In this document: positions 7,470-14,882 of the stretch, piece after piece
Layout: every line of letters starts with the position of its first letter
How positions within the stretch are numbered: the first letter of the stretch is position 1
Source of the DNA: Halanaerobiaceae bacterium
Lineage (GTDB): Bacteria; Bacillota; Halanaerobiia; Halanaerobiales; Halarsenatibacteraceae
Assembly (NCBI GenBank): GCA_007134885.1
Contig: SLJX01000015.1
Coordinates: forward strand, 1-35,142
Direction: 5' to 3'
Length of the DNA stretch: 35,142 nucleotides
Made by a program: the position numbers and the translations under genes
The notes under the pieces: generated by a model
Database searches by the model: none
What the model saw: only the letters and a program-made list of their open reading frames with translations
Told to the model about the DNA's origin: nothing

Positions 7470-8285
7470 GTGGAATTTTTGGATTATACCTTTATGAGGA
7501 GAGCCCTGCTGGCGGGTAATTTGGTGGGGGTCATCGCACCGCTGGTTGGGGTTTTTTTAAATTTAAGACGGTTATCCTTAATCGGTCATACCCTTTCTCA
7601 CGTGGCTCTGGCCGGGGTAGCTCTAGGTCTTTTTCTAGGCTTTTTTCCGGTTTATACTGCCATTATAGTTTCAATTCTTGCTGCCCTGGCCATTGAAAAG
7701 CTGCGCCGGGATTATCGGGATTATGCTGAACTTTCTCTGGCCATTATTCTGGCCGCCGGCCTGGGGCTGGCCACGATTTTGATCAGCGCTTCCCGTCAGA
7801 GCGTTGGAATTCACAGCTATCTTTTTGGCTCTATTTCTCTGGTGGGAACCCGGGATATTTATATGATCCTACCACTGGCTCTGGTTATTATTGCAGTGAT
7901 TTTGAAATACTATTACGGATTTTTTTATCTGGCCTTCAATGAAAATGAAGCCTGGCTGGCCGGGGTACCGGTCAGGACTTTGAATATTGTATTTATGGTG
8001 ATAGTTTCAGTCACGGTGGCTCTGGCCATCAGGGTGGTGGGAACCCTGCTGATAGCTTCCCTGATAACCATTCCCGTAGCTGCCGGGATGCAGGTTGCCT
8101 GGAGTTTTAAAAGCACCATCTGGCTGAGTCTGTTATTCAGCCTGACGGCGGTTAATCTGGGGCTGATTTTATCATTTTATTATAATCTTGCTCCGGGAGG
8201 AACGATTATTCTGGCCGGAGTGGTGATACTGCTGCTGGTGCTGTTAGTGAAAAAAATCTGGTTTATGCTCCGTCGTGATCTGTAA
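7470..8285 (+). CDS. znuB: Zinc ABC transporter permease
   Basis: This is an integral membrane protein of the ABC-3 family (ZnuB/AdcB), the channel subunit for the zinc importer, with about eight hydrophobic segments. The conserved start region ALLAGNLVGVIAPLVG and the VRVVGTLL-like block (AIRVVGTLLIASLITIPVA) before the last helices match the family. I prefer the GTG at 7470 (MEFLDYTFMRRALLAG, 272 residues), because GGATGGTGG lies 5 nt upstream and this N-terminus is the family norm. The in-frame ATG at 7458 lies 2 bp after the znuC stop and cannot be excluded. It is the last gene of the operon; no convincing terminator follows. Confidence 0.88.
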   Translation: MEFLDYTFMRRALLAGNLVGVIAPLVGVFLNLRRLSLIGHTLSHVALAGVALGLFLGFFPVYTAIIVSILAALAIEKLRRDYRDYAELSLAIILAAGLGLATILISASRQSVGIHSYLFGSISLVGTRDIYMILPLALVIIAVILKYYYGFFYLAFNENEAWLAGVPVRTLNIVFMVIVSVTVALAIRVVGTLLIASLITIPVAAGMQVAWSFKSTIWLSLLFSLTAVNLGLILSFYYNLAPGGTIILAGVVILLLVLLVKKIWFMLRRDL

Positions 8286-8314
8286 AACAGTTATTTTCCC
8301 CGGTGGCAGTTTTG

Positions 8315-8323
8315 TGTTATAAT
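8315..8323 (+). promoter_or_regulatory. Extended -10 promoter and about 120-nt leader before the GDT1-family gene
   Basis: TGT-TATAAT (8315-8323) is a perfect extended -10; the -35 region is poor. The start would be near 8330, leaving a leader of about 120 nt (8330-8449). The leader has a repeated AAACTGAAACTGAAGC stretch and a small CAGC-TTT-GCTG hairpin. Manganese riboswitches (yybP-ykoY) often precede this transporter family, but I do not see their conserved GGGGAGUA loops here. Confidence 0.5.
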
Positions 8324-8449
8324 TATAAAGTAAAACTGAAACTGAAGCTAGCAGCTTTGCTGAAGCAGGGTAGCAGCAGGCAAAACAAATGACAGGGGAT
8401 TTTTTAAAAAGCGGAAACTTAAGGCTTGTTTCCCGGCAAGGAGGTTTTT

Positions 8450-9010
8450 ATGGAAATATTTTTGCTGGCCTTTGTAACAATTTTTTTAGCCGAGATGGGC
8501 GATAAAACCCAGTTTACCACCCTGCTACTGGCTTCCTGCGGGGCAGCCCGACAGGTATATCTGGGTGCCCTATCTGCTTTGTTTCTAGCAACCGGACTGA
8601 TAATTTATTTGGGAACAACCCTGATTACCTTTCTTCCCCGGAAAGAGATTTTGCTGGTCGGAGGAGCCTTTTTTATCCTGATGGGTATTTATACTTACTT
8701 TAAAAAACAGAAACAGCCGTCGGCCGGTGAGATAAAGTGCCAGCGAAGAGTTTTTATCCAGAGCTTTAGTCTGGTTTTTCTGGCCGAACTGGGCGATAAG
8801 ACCCAGTTAGCTGCCCTCAGTCTGGCCGTTGCCAGCAGCTCTCCCCTGGCTGTTTTTTTAGGGGCTGTTTCCGCTCAGGCCCTCAATCACGGGCTGGCAG
8901 CCTGGCTGGGCCGTTCGCTTTACAATAAAGTCCCTCCTGTGAGAATTAAGCAGGCAGTTTCTTTGCTTTTTCTGCTGGTTGGTATAACTATTGTTCTGCT
9001 TGAAATATAA
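8450..9010 (+). CDS. TMEM165/GDT1 (UPF0016) family cation transporter
   Basis: This 186-residue membrane protein has about six transmembrane helices in two inverted-like halves. Each half carries the family signature E-x-G-D-K-T (AEMGDKTQFTTLLLA near residue 14 and AELGDKTQLAALSLA in the second half). Bacterial and eukaryotic members export or exchange Mn2+ or Ca2+; in bacteria manganese efflux is the best supported role. The ATG at 8450 is chosen because AAGGAGG precedes it by 5 nt; an upstream in-frame start at 8426 would bury that site. Its location right after the zinc importer hints at shared metal homeostasis, but it has its own promoter. Which ion it moves is not decided by the sequence. 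Confidence 0.88.
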   Translation: MEIFLLAFVTIFLAEMGDKTQFTTLLLASCGAARQVYLGALSALFLATGLIIYLGTTLITFLPRKEILLVGGAFFILMGIYTYFKKQKQPSAGEIKCQRRVFIQSFSLVFLAELGDKTQLAALSLAVASSSPLAVFLGAVSAQALNHGLAAWLGRSLYNKVPPVRIKQAVSLLFLLVGITIVLLEI

Positions 9011-9023
9011 AGACGGGATGGTT

Positions 9024-9052
9024 TTGACTTATACTCTGAATAATAATACAAT
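9024..9052 (+). promoter_or_regulatory. Promoter of the inositol monophosphatase-family gene
   Basis: TTGACT (9024-9029) and TACAAT (9047-9052) have 17 bp spacing. Transcription would begin around 9059, just before the ribosome binding site, giving a leader of only about 12 nt. Confidence 0.65.
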
Positions 9053-9070
9053 GGGGGCAGGAGTGATTGG

Positions 9071-9847
9071 ATGCTGGAAAAAATGAAGCACTGGGCTGAA
9101 GAGGTTGGAGAATACCAGAGAAGTATGTTCCGGCAAAATTTTAAGGTTTCCAGTAAAACGGAAAAGATTGATCTGGTATCCGAGGTTGATAAAAAATCTG
9201 AAGAAATGCTAGTCAGCCTGATTAAAGATAATTATCCCGATGATAAAATACTGGCAGAAGAGGGCGGTTGGATTTCCGGCAATAAAAAGGAGAACGACCG
9301 GGCCTGGGTGATAGACCCCCTGGATGGTACGGTTAATTATGTGCATGGTTTTCACATCTTTGCCATTTCGCTGGCCTGTCTGGTAGAGGGGGAGCTGAAA
9401 GCGGGATTAATCCATATGCCTCTGCTGGAGGAATTTTATTCCGCCCAACGGGGCCGGGGCAGTTTTTTTAATGGAGAGCCGATCAGGGTTGGTAATAATT
9501 CCCGACTGGAAACAGCAATTATTGCCACCGGTTTTCCTTACGATCATCAACAAAATGACCGACTGGTACTGGAACTCTTTTCCAGAGTGTTGCCTAAGAC
9601 CGGAGGGATCCGCCGGACCGGCTCAGCAGCCTATGATCTCTGCCTGGTTGCCCGGGGTATTTTTGATGGTTTCTGGGAGATTAAACTTGAGCCCTGGGAT
9701 ATTGCCGCGGCGGTATTAATAGTCAAAGAAGCGGGAGGAGCAGTGACCAATTTTTCTGGAGAAGATATAAGTCTTGAGGCCAGCGAGGTTGTTGCTGGCA
9801 ATAAAGATATTCACCGGGAGTTGAGGGATTTGCTGGCAGGGGGTTAA
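9071..9847 (+). CDS. Inositol monophosphatase family phosphatase (SuhB-like)
   Basis: This is a 258-residue cytoplasmic Mg2+-dependent sugar or inositol phosphatase. Diagnostic motifs are ILAEEGG (first metal-binding glutamate), WVIDPLDGTVNYVHG (metal-binding DPLDGT, about residues 81-86) and the C-terminal EPWDIAAAVLIVKEAGG with its WDxAA aspartate. Possible substrates include myo-inositol 1-phosphate, fructose 1,6-bisphosphate and 3'-phosphoadenosine phosphates; sequence alone does not choose among them. The ATG has GGCAGGAGTG upstream. It is followed 3 bp later by the gene for a small membrane protein, so the two are probably cotranscribed. In salt-adapted bacteria inositol phosphatases may contribute to compatible solutes, which is only a suggestion here. 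Confidence 0.9.
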   Translation: MLEKMKHWAEEVGEYQRSMFRQNFKVSSKTEKIDLVSEVDKKSEEMLVSLIKDNYPDDKILAEEGGWISGNKKENDRAWVIDPLDGTVNYVHGFHIFAISLACLVEGELKAGLIHMPLLEEFYSAQRGRGSFFNGEPIRVGNNSRLETAIIATGFPYDHQQNDRLVLELFSRVLPKTGGIRRTGSAAYDLCLVARGIFDGFWEIKLEPWDIAAAVLIVKEAGGAVTNFSGEDISLEASEVVAGNKDIHRELRDLLAGG

Positions 9848-9850
9848 AAA

Positions 9851-10405
9851 ATGAAATTTCGGAGCAGTGATCTTTCTTTAAAATTATTTTTTGCCCTGAT
9901 AATTGCTGCAGTTTTGCTGACACTTTTTCTCTATGATGCCGGTTATTATCTGGCCGGATCCGGGCTTGGCTATGAGATGGAATTTGAGTTTCTGGGAACC
10001 CGGGCGGTTGAAAATTATGAGACGGAGTATGACAGAGTTTTTACTGCTGCCGGGGGTTTAATAGCTCTGATTTTTCAGATACTTTTATTTTATACAATAA
10101 TTTTTTTGAGCGGGAGCAGGTATCTCCTGGGATTTCTCTTCTTTCCGCTGGTCTATCGAGTACTTCCCTATTTGATTGGTCTGATAAATTATGATATTAT
10201 AACCAGTCAGAGTGAATATCTGATCAGCATTTACTATGGACTTCCTCTCTGGCTGATGCCCGGCGGAATGCTGATTATCTTTGTCGTCCTGAATATTCAT
10301 GCCCGGTTTATAACCGGATTGAGCTGGAAAAGATTTTTTCAGGGCATATTATTTTCTCTGCTGACAGCAGTAATGTTAATGCTAGGGATTAATTTTTTAA
10401 GTTAA
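9851..10405 (+). CDS. Small membrane protein of unknown function
   Basis: I do not recognise this 184-residue protein. It has about four or five hydrophobic helices (roughly residues 9-30, 67-87, 91-112, 128-150 and 162-182). The segment between helix 1 and helix 2 (about 36-65) is acidic and rich in Glu/Tyr and is probably exposed outside the membrane. No catalytic motif is evident. It begins 3 bp after the inositol monophosphatase-family gene, with that gene's final codons (GGCAGGGGG) acting as the ribosome binding site. The two are therefore very likely translated from one message. It could be a YIP1-like or generic integral membrane protein, but I cannot support a name. Confidence 0.7.
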   Translation: MKFRSSDLSLKLFFALIIAAVLLTLFLYDAGYYLAGSGLGYEMEFEFLGTRAVENYETEYDRVFTAAGGLIALIFQILLFYTIIFLSGSRYLLGFLFFPLVYRVLPYLIGLINYDIITSQSEYLISIYYGLPLWLMPGGMLIIFVVLNIHARFITGLSWKRFFQGILFSLLTAVMLMLGINFLS

Positions 10406-10441
10406 ATAATTGCTTGCAGCGCCTATATTTGACCAATTTAC

Positions 10442-10470
10442 TTGCTTTTCTGGTGATAAACTAATATAAT
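10442..10470 (+). promoter_or_regulatory. Promoter of the universal stress protein unit
   Basis: TTGCTT (10442-10447) and a perfect TATAAT (10465-10470) are spaced by 17 bp. The leader to the GTG at 10524 would be about 45 nt. Confidence 0.65.
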
Positions 10471-10523
10471 ACTAGCAACAATAATCTAGCACTCGAAATC
10501 TGTTTTAAGTGGAGGTAGTAATT

Positions 10524-11411
10524 GTGCTGGCCAGCAAAATTTTATCAGCCACTGACTTTTCTGATCATGCCAATAAATTAGTCCAGTGCCTGGGAGAATT
10601 TCAGAGCCTGGGGATTCGAACCGTGCTTTTAGTTCATGTGTTAAAGAAGGGGACTAAAGAAAAAGACCTCCAGAAAGCCCGGGATAAACTGGCTTTAATT
10701 AAAGACAAAATTACCGAAACCGGTATGGAAGCTGAAACCCGGGTTTTATCAGGTAAACCGGAAGAGGAAATTACCGGACTGGCCGAGGAGGAAAATTGTT
10801 CTGCTATAGTTATGGCTTCCCCGGGAATTAATGTTCTAAAACATTTTTTTCTGGGTGGGACAACTTATAATATTTTGCGCCAGAGTAGGGTTCCGGTTTT
10901 TATAGAAAAACATGAAAATTTAGGTGATGGAGTGATTAAACCGGTCTGTAATATCAGATTCAGCCGGATTTTGATCCCCATTGACTGCACCGTATGTTCA
11001 GACAGTTTGGTCCAGGCTGTGCTTGGGCTGAACAAAGAGCTGGAAAGCGTTACTATGGTATCTGCTATAGAAAAAAACTTCAGTCTGAAGAAACTGAAAA
11101 AGCGCAAGCAGGAAGTAGCCCAGGAACTGAATGAATTTAAAAAATCCCTTCTGAGGAACGGAAAGGTAGCAGAGGTTAATGTTGTTATCGAGGAAGGGGC
11201 AGCTTCTGAGCTGATCCTGTCGGCGGCCGAGGAACATGACAGCACCCTGATTATGATGCCCACCCGGGGGGTTGACAGCATGGAAGGTTTAAAGCTGGGC
11301 AGTACAGCTGATATAATAGCCAGAAAATCTTTTCTACCGCTTTTCTTCCTACCCTGTGACCCGATAGATAATGAAAACTTTCTCTTCAGTTGTAAAATAA
11401 AGGGTGAATAA
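10524..11411 (+). CDS. Tandem-domain universal stress protein (UspA family)
   Basis: This 295-residue cytoplasmic protein holds two Usp folds, about residues 1-130 and 145-285. Each opens with a beta strand and a D (KILSATDFSDHA; RILIPIDCTVCSDS). The C-terminal halves, ASPGINVLKHFFLGGTTYNI and MPTRGVDSMEGLKLGSTADI, resemble the G-2x-G-9x-G(S/T) ATP loop. The first glycine pair is incomplete in both, so nucleotide binding is uncertain. Start choice: GTG at 10524 lies 8 nt after GGAGG; the in-frame GTG at 10509 overlaps that site. The stop codon abuts the TTG of the flavodoxin gene, and a protein of unknown function follows, so the three probably form a stress-related operon with its own promoter. 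Confidence 0.88.
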   Translation: MLASKILSATDFSDHANKLVQCLGEFQSLGIRTVLLVHVLKKGTKEKDLQKARDKLALIKDKITETGMEAETRVLSGKPEEEITGLAEEENCSAIVMASPGINVLKHFFLGGTTYNILRQSRVPVFIEKHENLGDGVIKPVCNIRFSRILIPIDCTVCSDSLVQAVLGLNKELESVTMVSAIEKNFSLKKLKKRKQEVAQELNEFKKSLLRNGKVAEVNVVIEEGAASELILSAAEEHDSTLIMMPTRGVDSMEGLKLGSTADIIARKSFLPLFFLPCDPIDNENFLFSCKIKGE

Positions 11412-11414
11412 TTG

Positions 11415-11897
11415 TTGGAGATTCTGATAAGTTATTACTCCAGAACCGGTACAACTAAAAAGCTGGCAGGGAAGCTGGTGAAAGAATTTAAGGCTGACAG
11501 CCTGGAAATAATAGACAGGAGAAATCGAAAAGGTTTTTTCGCCCTGATTAAGGCCTCTTTTGATGCTTTAACGGCCAATGTTACTGTGATTGAGCAATTT
11601 CCCCATCAGCTTGAAGATTATGATCTGATTATCCTGGGGAATCCGGTCTGGGCAGCCTCTATCACTCCGGCCCTGCGGACTTTTCTGTTGGGCAACAGTG
11701 AGATTCTTCCTGAAGTCGCCTTTTTTTTAACCCATGCCGGCTCAGGGACTGAACGTTCCTTTAAACAGATGGAATCACTGACTGGCAGGGATCCGCTGGC
11801 GACTCTGGTGCTGGAGCGCAGTATCATTCAGCAGGAAAAACCCGAACTGGAAGAAGAAATAAAACATTTTAAAGACCTGATAGAATCCAAACTATGA
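11415..11897 (+). CDS. Flavodoxin-family protein
   Basis: This is a 160-residue FMN-binding fold. The phosphate-binding loop SYYSRTGTTKKLA lies at the N-terminus. DYDLIILGNPVWAASITPALRTFL is the flavin-contacting segment typical of flavodoxin-like quinone reductases and flavodoxin_4 proteins (residues about 60-85). FFLTHAGSG is the next loop. It likely carries or uses FMN in low-potential electron transfer or reductive stress defence. Two adjacent TTG codons (11412, 11415) follow the stop of the stress protein gene almost without gap. Only a weak GGGTGA precedes them, so translation is probably coupled to the upstream gene. Confidence 0.82.
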   Translation: MEILISYYSRTGTTKKLAGKLVKEFKADSLEIIDRRNRKGFFALIKASFDALTANVTVIEQFPHQLEDYDLIILGNPVWAASITPALRTFLLGNSEILPEVAFFLTHAGSGTERSFKQMESLTGRDPLATLVLERSIIQQEKPELEEEIKHFKDLIESKL

Positions 11898-11924
11898 ATT
11901 TCAGCAGAATAAGAGGTGATTATT

Positions 11925-12665
11925 ATGTCTGATCAAGATAAAATTAAACGTGCTCTAGAACAGACCAAAATATTTAAATCTCCGGAAGAGCTGCTGTCCT
12001 CCAGTGAAAAAACCAGCATGCATTATTATGTGCTGACCGAACCGGCCTATCTGGAAGTTTATCCCGAGGAGGGACCGGAAACCAGAATCCGGGAAGGCTG
12101 GATAACCTGGGACAGGCCTAAGCTGATTACGCCGGGATATCTCATGAAAGCCGAAGGTTTCAGCGATGAAGCCCGCCAGGCTCTGGAGATGATTGCCAGC
12201 AGCAAGCCGGATCTGGCCAGTTTAATTTATAAGATGAGCTTTCAGCAGAAGGTGGACAGCGTCAGGACGGCAGCTAAAACCTTAGAAGAAACCGCTGCCC
12301 AGCTTGATGAGGAGAGCAGTGAGGAGGATAGATTTTTGACTGTTATTCTTTCCGGACTGGAAGAACTCTGGGATGTGTCGCTGATGAAATTTGTTGAGGA
12401 ATATATGGCTGAAAGTGCCAGCGAATCTCATGTTCCTGATATGGAGGAAAGAGGTTATTTAACCCGGAATCAGTCCGGTCAGGTTCAGGTAACCAGGACA
12501 CTGGAAGGGCTGCCGATTGCAGCCAGAGATGAAATAGAGAGGCTCTTTGATAAAGTAAAGGGTGGAGAAGCCGAGCCCTCGATTTTAAAGAAAGAGCTTG
12601 ACCGCTGGGGAGTTTATCAGCTTTATGAAGATAGATTCCTGGATCTTTTTCGCAGCAGTAAATAA
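11925..12665 (+). CDS. Conserved-looking protein of unknown function
   Basis: This is a 246-residue soluble, acidic protein that I cannot assign. The ATG at 11925 follows AGAGGTGA at a good distance. The N-terminal part (about 25-75) looks beta-rich with a motif of the form YVLTEPAYLEVYPEEGPETRIREGWITWDRP (split here: YYVLTEPAYLEVY then EGPETRIREGWITW). The remainder is helical and leucine-rich (about 80-245), with a charged C-terminus. No transmembrane segment or known catalytic motif is visible. It follows the flavodoxin gene by 27 bp and is the last gene before a strong terminator. Context suggests a stress or redox role, which is only guilt by association. Confidence 0.7.
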   Translation: MSDQDKIKRALEQTKIFKSPEELLSSSEKTSMHYYVLTEPAYLEVYPEEGPETRIREGWITWDRPKLITPGYLMKAEGFSDEARQALEMIASSKPDLASLIYKMSFQQKVDSVRTAAKTLEETAAQLDEESSEEDRFLTVILSGLEELWDVSLMKFVEEYMAESASESHVPDMEERGYLTRNQSGQVQVTRTLEGLPIAARDEIERLFDKVKGGEAEPSILKKELDRWGVYQLYEDRFLDLFRSSK

Positions 12666-12688
12666 AATTATGTAAAGCAAAGCAGACA

Positions 12689-12712
12689 GGGGTATCCGGA
12701 GCTGGATACCCC
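12689..12712. terminator. Bidirectional hairpin terminator between convergent genes
   Basis: GGGGTATCC (12689-12697) and GGATACCCC (12704-12712) form a perfect 9-bp stem with a 6-nt loop. It sits between the convergent ends of the stress unit (12665) and lipA (12744). The flanking T tracts are short (TTAATTAA on the plus side), so efficiency is uncertain. Confidence 0.7.
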
Positions 12713-12743
12713 TTAATTAAACTTAAAATTGACTTAATATTGC

Positions 12744-13631
12744 TTAACTTTCTCCCTGAGAGAAGACTTCCTGGCTGATTTCTTCAGCCAGATAGGAACT
12801 TCTCACATGGGGGCCGGCAGCCACGGCTTTAAAACCCAGTGCAAGGGCTTCCTCTTTGTACTGCTGAAAGGTTTCCGGTCTGATATACTCCTGCACCGGC
12901 AGGTTGGCTCGGGCTGGCTGAAGATACTGTCCAATTGTCAGCATATCACAATTTACCTCCCTCAGATCACGGAAAACCTGAAGGATCTGTTCCCGGTTTT
13001 CTCCCAGGCCCAACATCAATCCGGATTTAGTTATTATATTTGCCTGGCTCTCAGCTACCCTTTTCAGTACCTTAAGGGAGCCCTGGTAACTGGCTTCCGG
13101 TCTAACCCGGGAATAAAGTTCGGGAACAGTTTCAATATTATGGTTAAAGATATCTGGTCTGGCAACAATGATCCGGTTCAGAGCCCCGCTATCCTGCTGG
13201 AAATCAGGTGTCAATATCTCAATCTTTAGCTCAGAGTCATAATCCCTAAGTCTTTCTATACCCCTGACAAACTGGCGGGAACCGCCATCGGGAAGATCGT
13301 CTCTGGTTACAGAGGTAATAACCACATGCTTGAGGCCCAGGCGGCTGACAGCTTCCACAATTCTATCGGGTTCTCTGGGATCGACAGGTGAGGGTTCTCC
13401 AGAAGTAACAGCACAGAATTGACAGTTCCGGGTGCATTTTTCTCCCAGTATCATGAAAGTAGCGGTTTTTCTGGCATAACATTCACCGATATTGGGGCAG
13501 CGGGCTTCCTGACAGACAGTATTTAACTTTAACCCCTTGAGCAGATTTTTGGTGGTTATCATGCCCTTCTGGAGCGGGTCCTTGTTTTTTAACCAGGAAG
13601 GCAGTCGGGAACGGGATTTTTTGGGGGACAT
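12744..13631 (-). CDS. lipA: Lipoyl synthase
   Basis: This 295-residue radical SAM enzyme inserts two sulfurs into protein-bound octanoyl groups to make lipoyl cofactor. Both iron-sulfur motifs are intact. The auxiliary cluster motif is C40-x4-C45-x5-C51 (CQEARCPNIGEC). The radical SAM motif is C66-x3-C70-x2-C73 (CTRNCQFC). The C-terminal RSSY serine (VRSSYLAEE) that ligates the auxiliary cluster is also present. ATG 13631 is chosen because GAGGTG precedes it by 9 nt; a GTG at 13643 is part of that site. It lies 39 bp downstream of lipM, so the pair forms a small lipoate biosynthesis operon. No lipoylated protein gene (gcvH, E2) is in the window. Confidence 0.95.
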   Translation of the reverse strand: MSPKKSRSRLPSWLKNKDPLQKGMITTKNLLKGLKLNTVCQEARCPNIGECYARKTATFMILGEKCTRNCQFCAVTSGEPSPVDPREPDRIVEAVSRLGLKHVVITSVTRDDLPDGGSRQFVRGIERLRDYDSELKIEILTPDFQQDSGALNRIIVARPDIFNHNIETVPELYSRVRPEASYQGSLKVLKRVAESQANIITKSGLMLGLGENREQILQVFRDLREVNCDMLTIGQYLQPARANLPVQEYIRPETFQQYKEEALALGFKAVAAGPHVRSSYLAEEISQEVFSQGES

Positions 13632-13670
13632 AGTAATTTTCACCTCAATAATTTTAGATAATTTAAGAAA

Positions 13671-14492
13671 TTATTTGCGGGCATTCCAGCTCTTCTGGCT
13701 GTATTTCTTCCGGCTGAGTTCGGCAGCCAGCTGTTGCTCCTCCTCGGTTAAACTTCCGGGTTGGATTTCGATAGCAAAGTGATCTGACAGCCCCTGGACT
13801 AGATATTTTTCCAGGGTCTTAGGAGAATACTTTTTTTCCGTATGCTGATAGAGTCCGGTGGAGTGTTTTAAAAAAAATCTTTTCAGTCTTTTTCTCCGGC
13901 GCTCATTATCTATCTTAAAGAGATTAAAAATAAGATCGGCATCCAGAGTCAGGGGCAAAGAGCCATGCTGCAGGATGGTCTCCCATTTGCGGGTCTGGGC
14001 GCTGCCGATTAATTTTTTCCCACCGATAACAACCTCATACCAGGAGGGAGTGTCAAAACAGGCAGCTGAATCACCCCGGGGTGCCTTCTGACCCTTCTGG
14101 CGAGGTGTGAGACTGACTGGTATATCAAGTTTTTTCAGGCCTTTAACCAGGCCCTGGCTGATTTCCTTGTAGCTTTTTACTATCGAGGAATCAAGCAGAT
14201 TAAGCTCTTCTCTGACTGTCAGGCTGTAGGTCAGCTCCTGGTCGTGGAGAATTGCCCGGCCACCGGTCAGTCGGCGGACCACATCAATTCCCCGGGTCCG
14301 GCAGCTTTCCCTGTCAACTTTTTCTTCCAGGCTCTGGAAATAACCCAAGGAGAGGGCCGGAGGTTTCCAGCCGTAAAATCTAAGAGTAGGAGGAGTTTTT
14401 CCCTGGCTGTGAATTTGCAGTATGGCTTCATCCACTGCCATATTATTGAAACCATTTTTTACCTGGTAGGGCAGCAAGCGCCATTCAGTCAT
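13671..14492 (-). CDS. lipM: Octanoyl-protein transferase of the LipM type (BPL/LplA fold)
   Basis: This 273-residue enzyme transfers octanoyl from acyl carrier protein to a lipoyl domain such as GcvH, providing the substrate for LipA. LipM hallmarks are NGFNNMAVDEAIL at the start, LRFYGWKPPALSLGYFQ, VRRLTGGRAILHD (the GG-R-A-x-xHD loop) and SAACFDTPSWYE. In the last, C145 fits the catalytic acyl-thioester cysteine, with K160 in GGKKLIGSAQ as the conserved lysine. That cysteine argues for LipM rather than an ATP-using lipoate ligase (LplA), as does lipA being next in the operon. GGAGGG precedes the ATG by 6 nt. B. subtilis-type organisms also need LipL; none is visible here. Confidence 0.85.
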   Translation of the reverse strand: MTEWRLLPYQVKNGFNNMAVDEAILQIHSQGKTPPTLRFYGWKPPALSLGYFQSLEEKVDRESCRTRGIDVVRRLTGGRAILHDQELTYSLTVREELNLLDSSIVKSYKEISQGLVKGLKKLDIPVSLTPRQKGQKAPRGDSAACFDTPSWYEVVIGGKKLIGSAQTRKWETILQHGSLPLTLDADLIFNLFKIDNERRRKRLKRFFLKHSTGLYQHTEKKYSPKTLEKYLVQGLSDHFAIEIQPGSLTEEEQQLAAELSRKKYSQKSWNARK

Positions 14493-14536
14493 TTTTAACC
14501 CTCCTGTCTAGGGTCATCTTAAAAATCCATCTTCTA

Positions 14537-14583
14537 ATGCTATCTTATGCTATCTTATAATATCATATCTTAAAAATATGATA
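14537..14583. repeat. Tandem 10-bp repeat and 8-bp palindrome in the lipM-pirin gap
   Basis: ATGCTATCTT is repeated in tandem (14537-14546, 14547-14556), with a degenerate third copy. Next comes an inverted repeat TATCATAT (14561-14568) and ATATGATA (14576-14583) with a 7-nt spacer. It lies upstream of lipM on the minus strand and could be an operator or a promoter-region duplication. The rest of the 390-bp gap 14493-14882 holds one dispersed repeat copy (14609-14649) and no gene I can support. Confidence 0.5.
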
Positions 14584-14608
14584 AAATCAAAATCCAGGAT
14601 CATTTTCA

Positions 14609-14649
14609 AACTCTTTCAACAATTGCCCTATTGCTATTTTACACTAAGC
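14609..14649 (+). repeat. Dispersed repeat, copy A
   Basis: ACTCTTTCAACAATTGCCC continuing TATTGCTATTTTACACTAAG recurs near 24.75 kb: CAATTGCCCTATTGCTATTTTACACTAAG is identical at 24748-24775. The ACTCTTTCAACA head recurs at 24801-24812. It is intergenic here, between lipM and the pirin gene. Confidence 0.75.
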
Positions 14650-14882
14650 TCAAAATTAGGGGATTATCCTGAAAAATCAGCCTGCTTTCGTTTGGGCTCA
14701 ACAAGGTATGATGATAGAATGTCAAACTTTAAAAGTAAATCGCTATACCTCTCTGGGCAAAACAATAAATGATAATATCACGACATATTTTTAAGGTTAA
14801 TGGATGATTTTACCGAGTACTCTTTAATAGAGAGATTAATAAGAGGAAATCAGGCCTAAATTTCAACGGAGGTGGAGATTAA

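Noticed and set aside
8330-8449. Manganese riboswitch of the yybP-ykoY class
   Set aside because: The conserved GGGGAGUA-type loop sequences cannot be found, so only a generic leader is claimed.
13671-14492. Lipoate-protein ligase LplA
   Set aside because: The CFDTPSWYE cysteine block and the adjacent lipA fit the octanoyltransferase LipM better than an ATP-dependent ligase.
14578-14772. 64-codon open frame in the lipM-pirin gap
   Set aside because: No ribosome binding site, overlaps the dispersed repeat and shows no recognisable protein feature.
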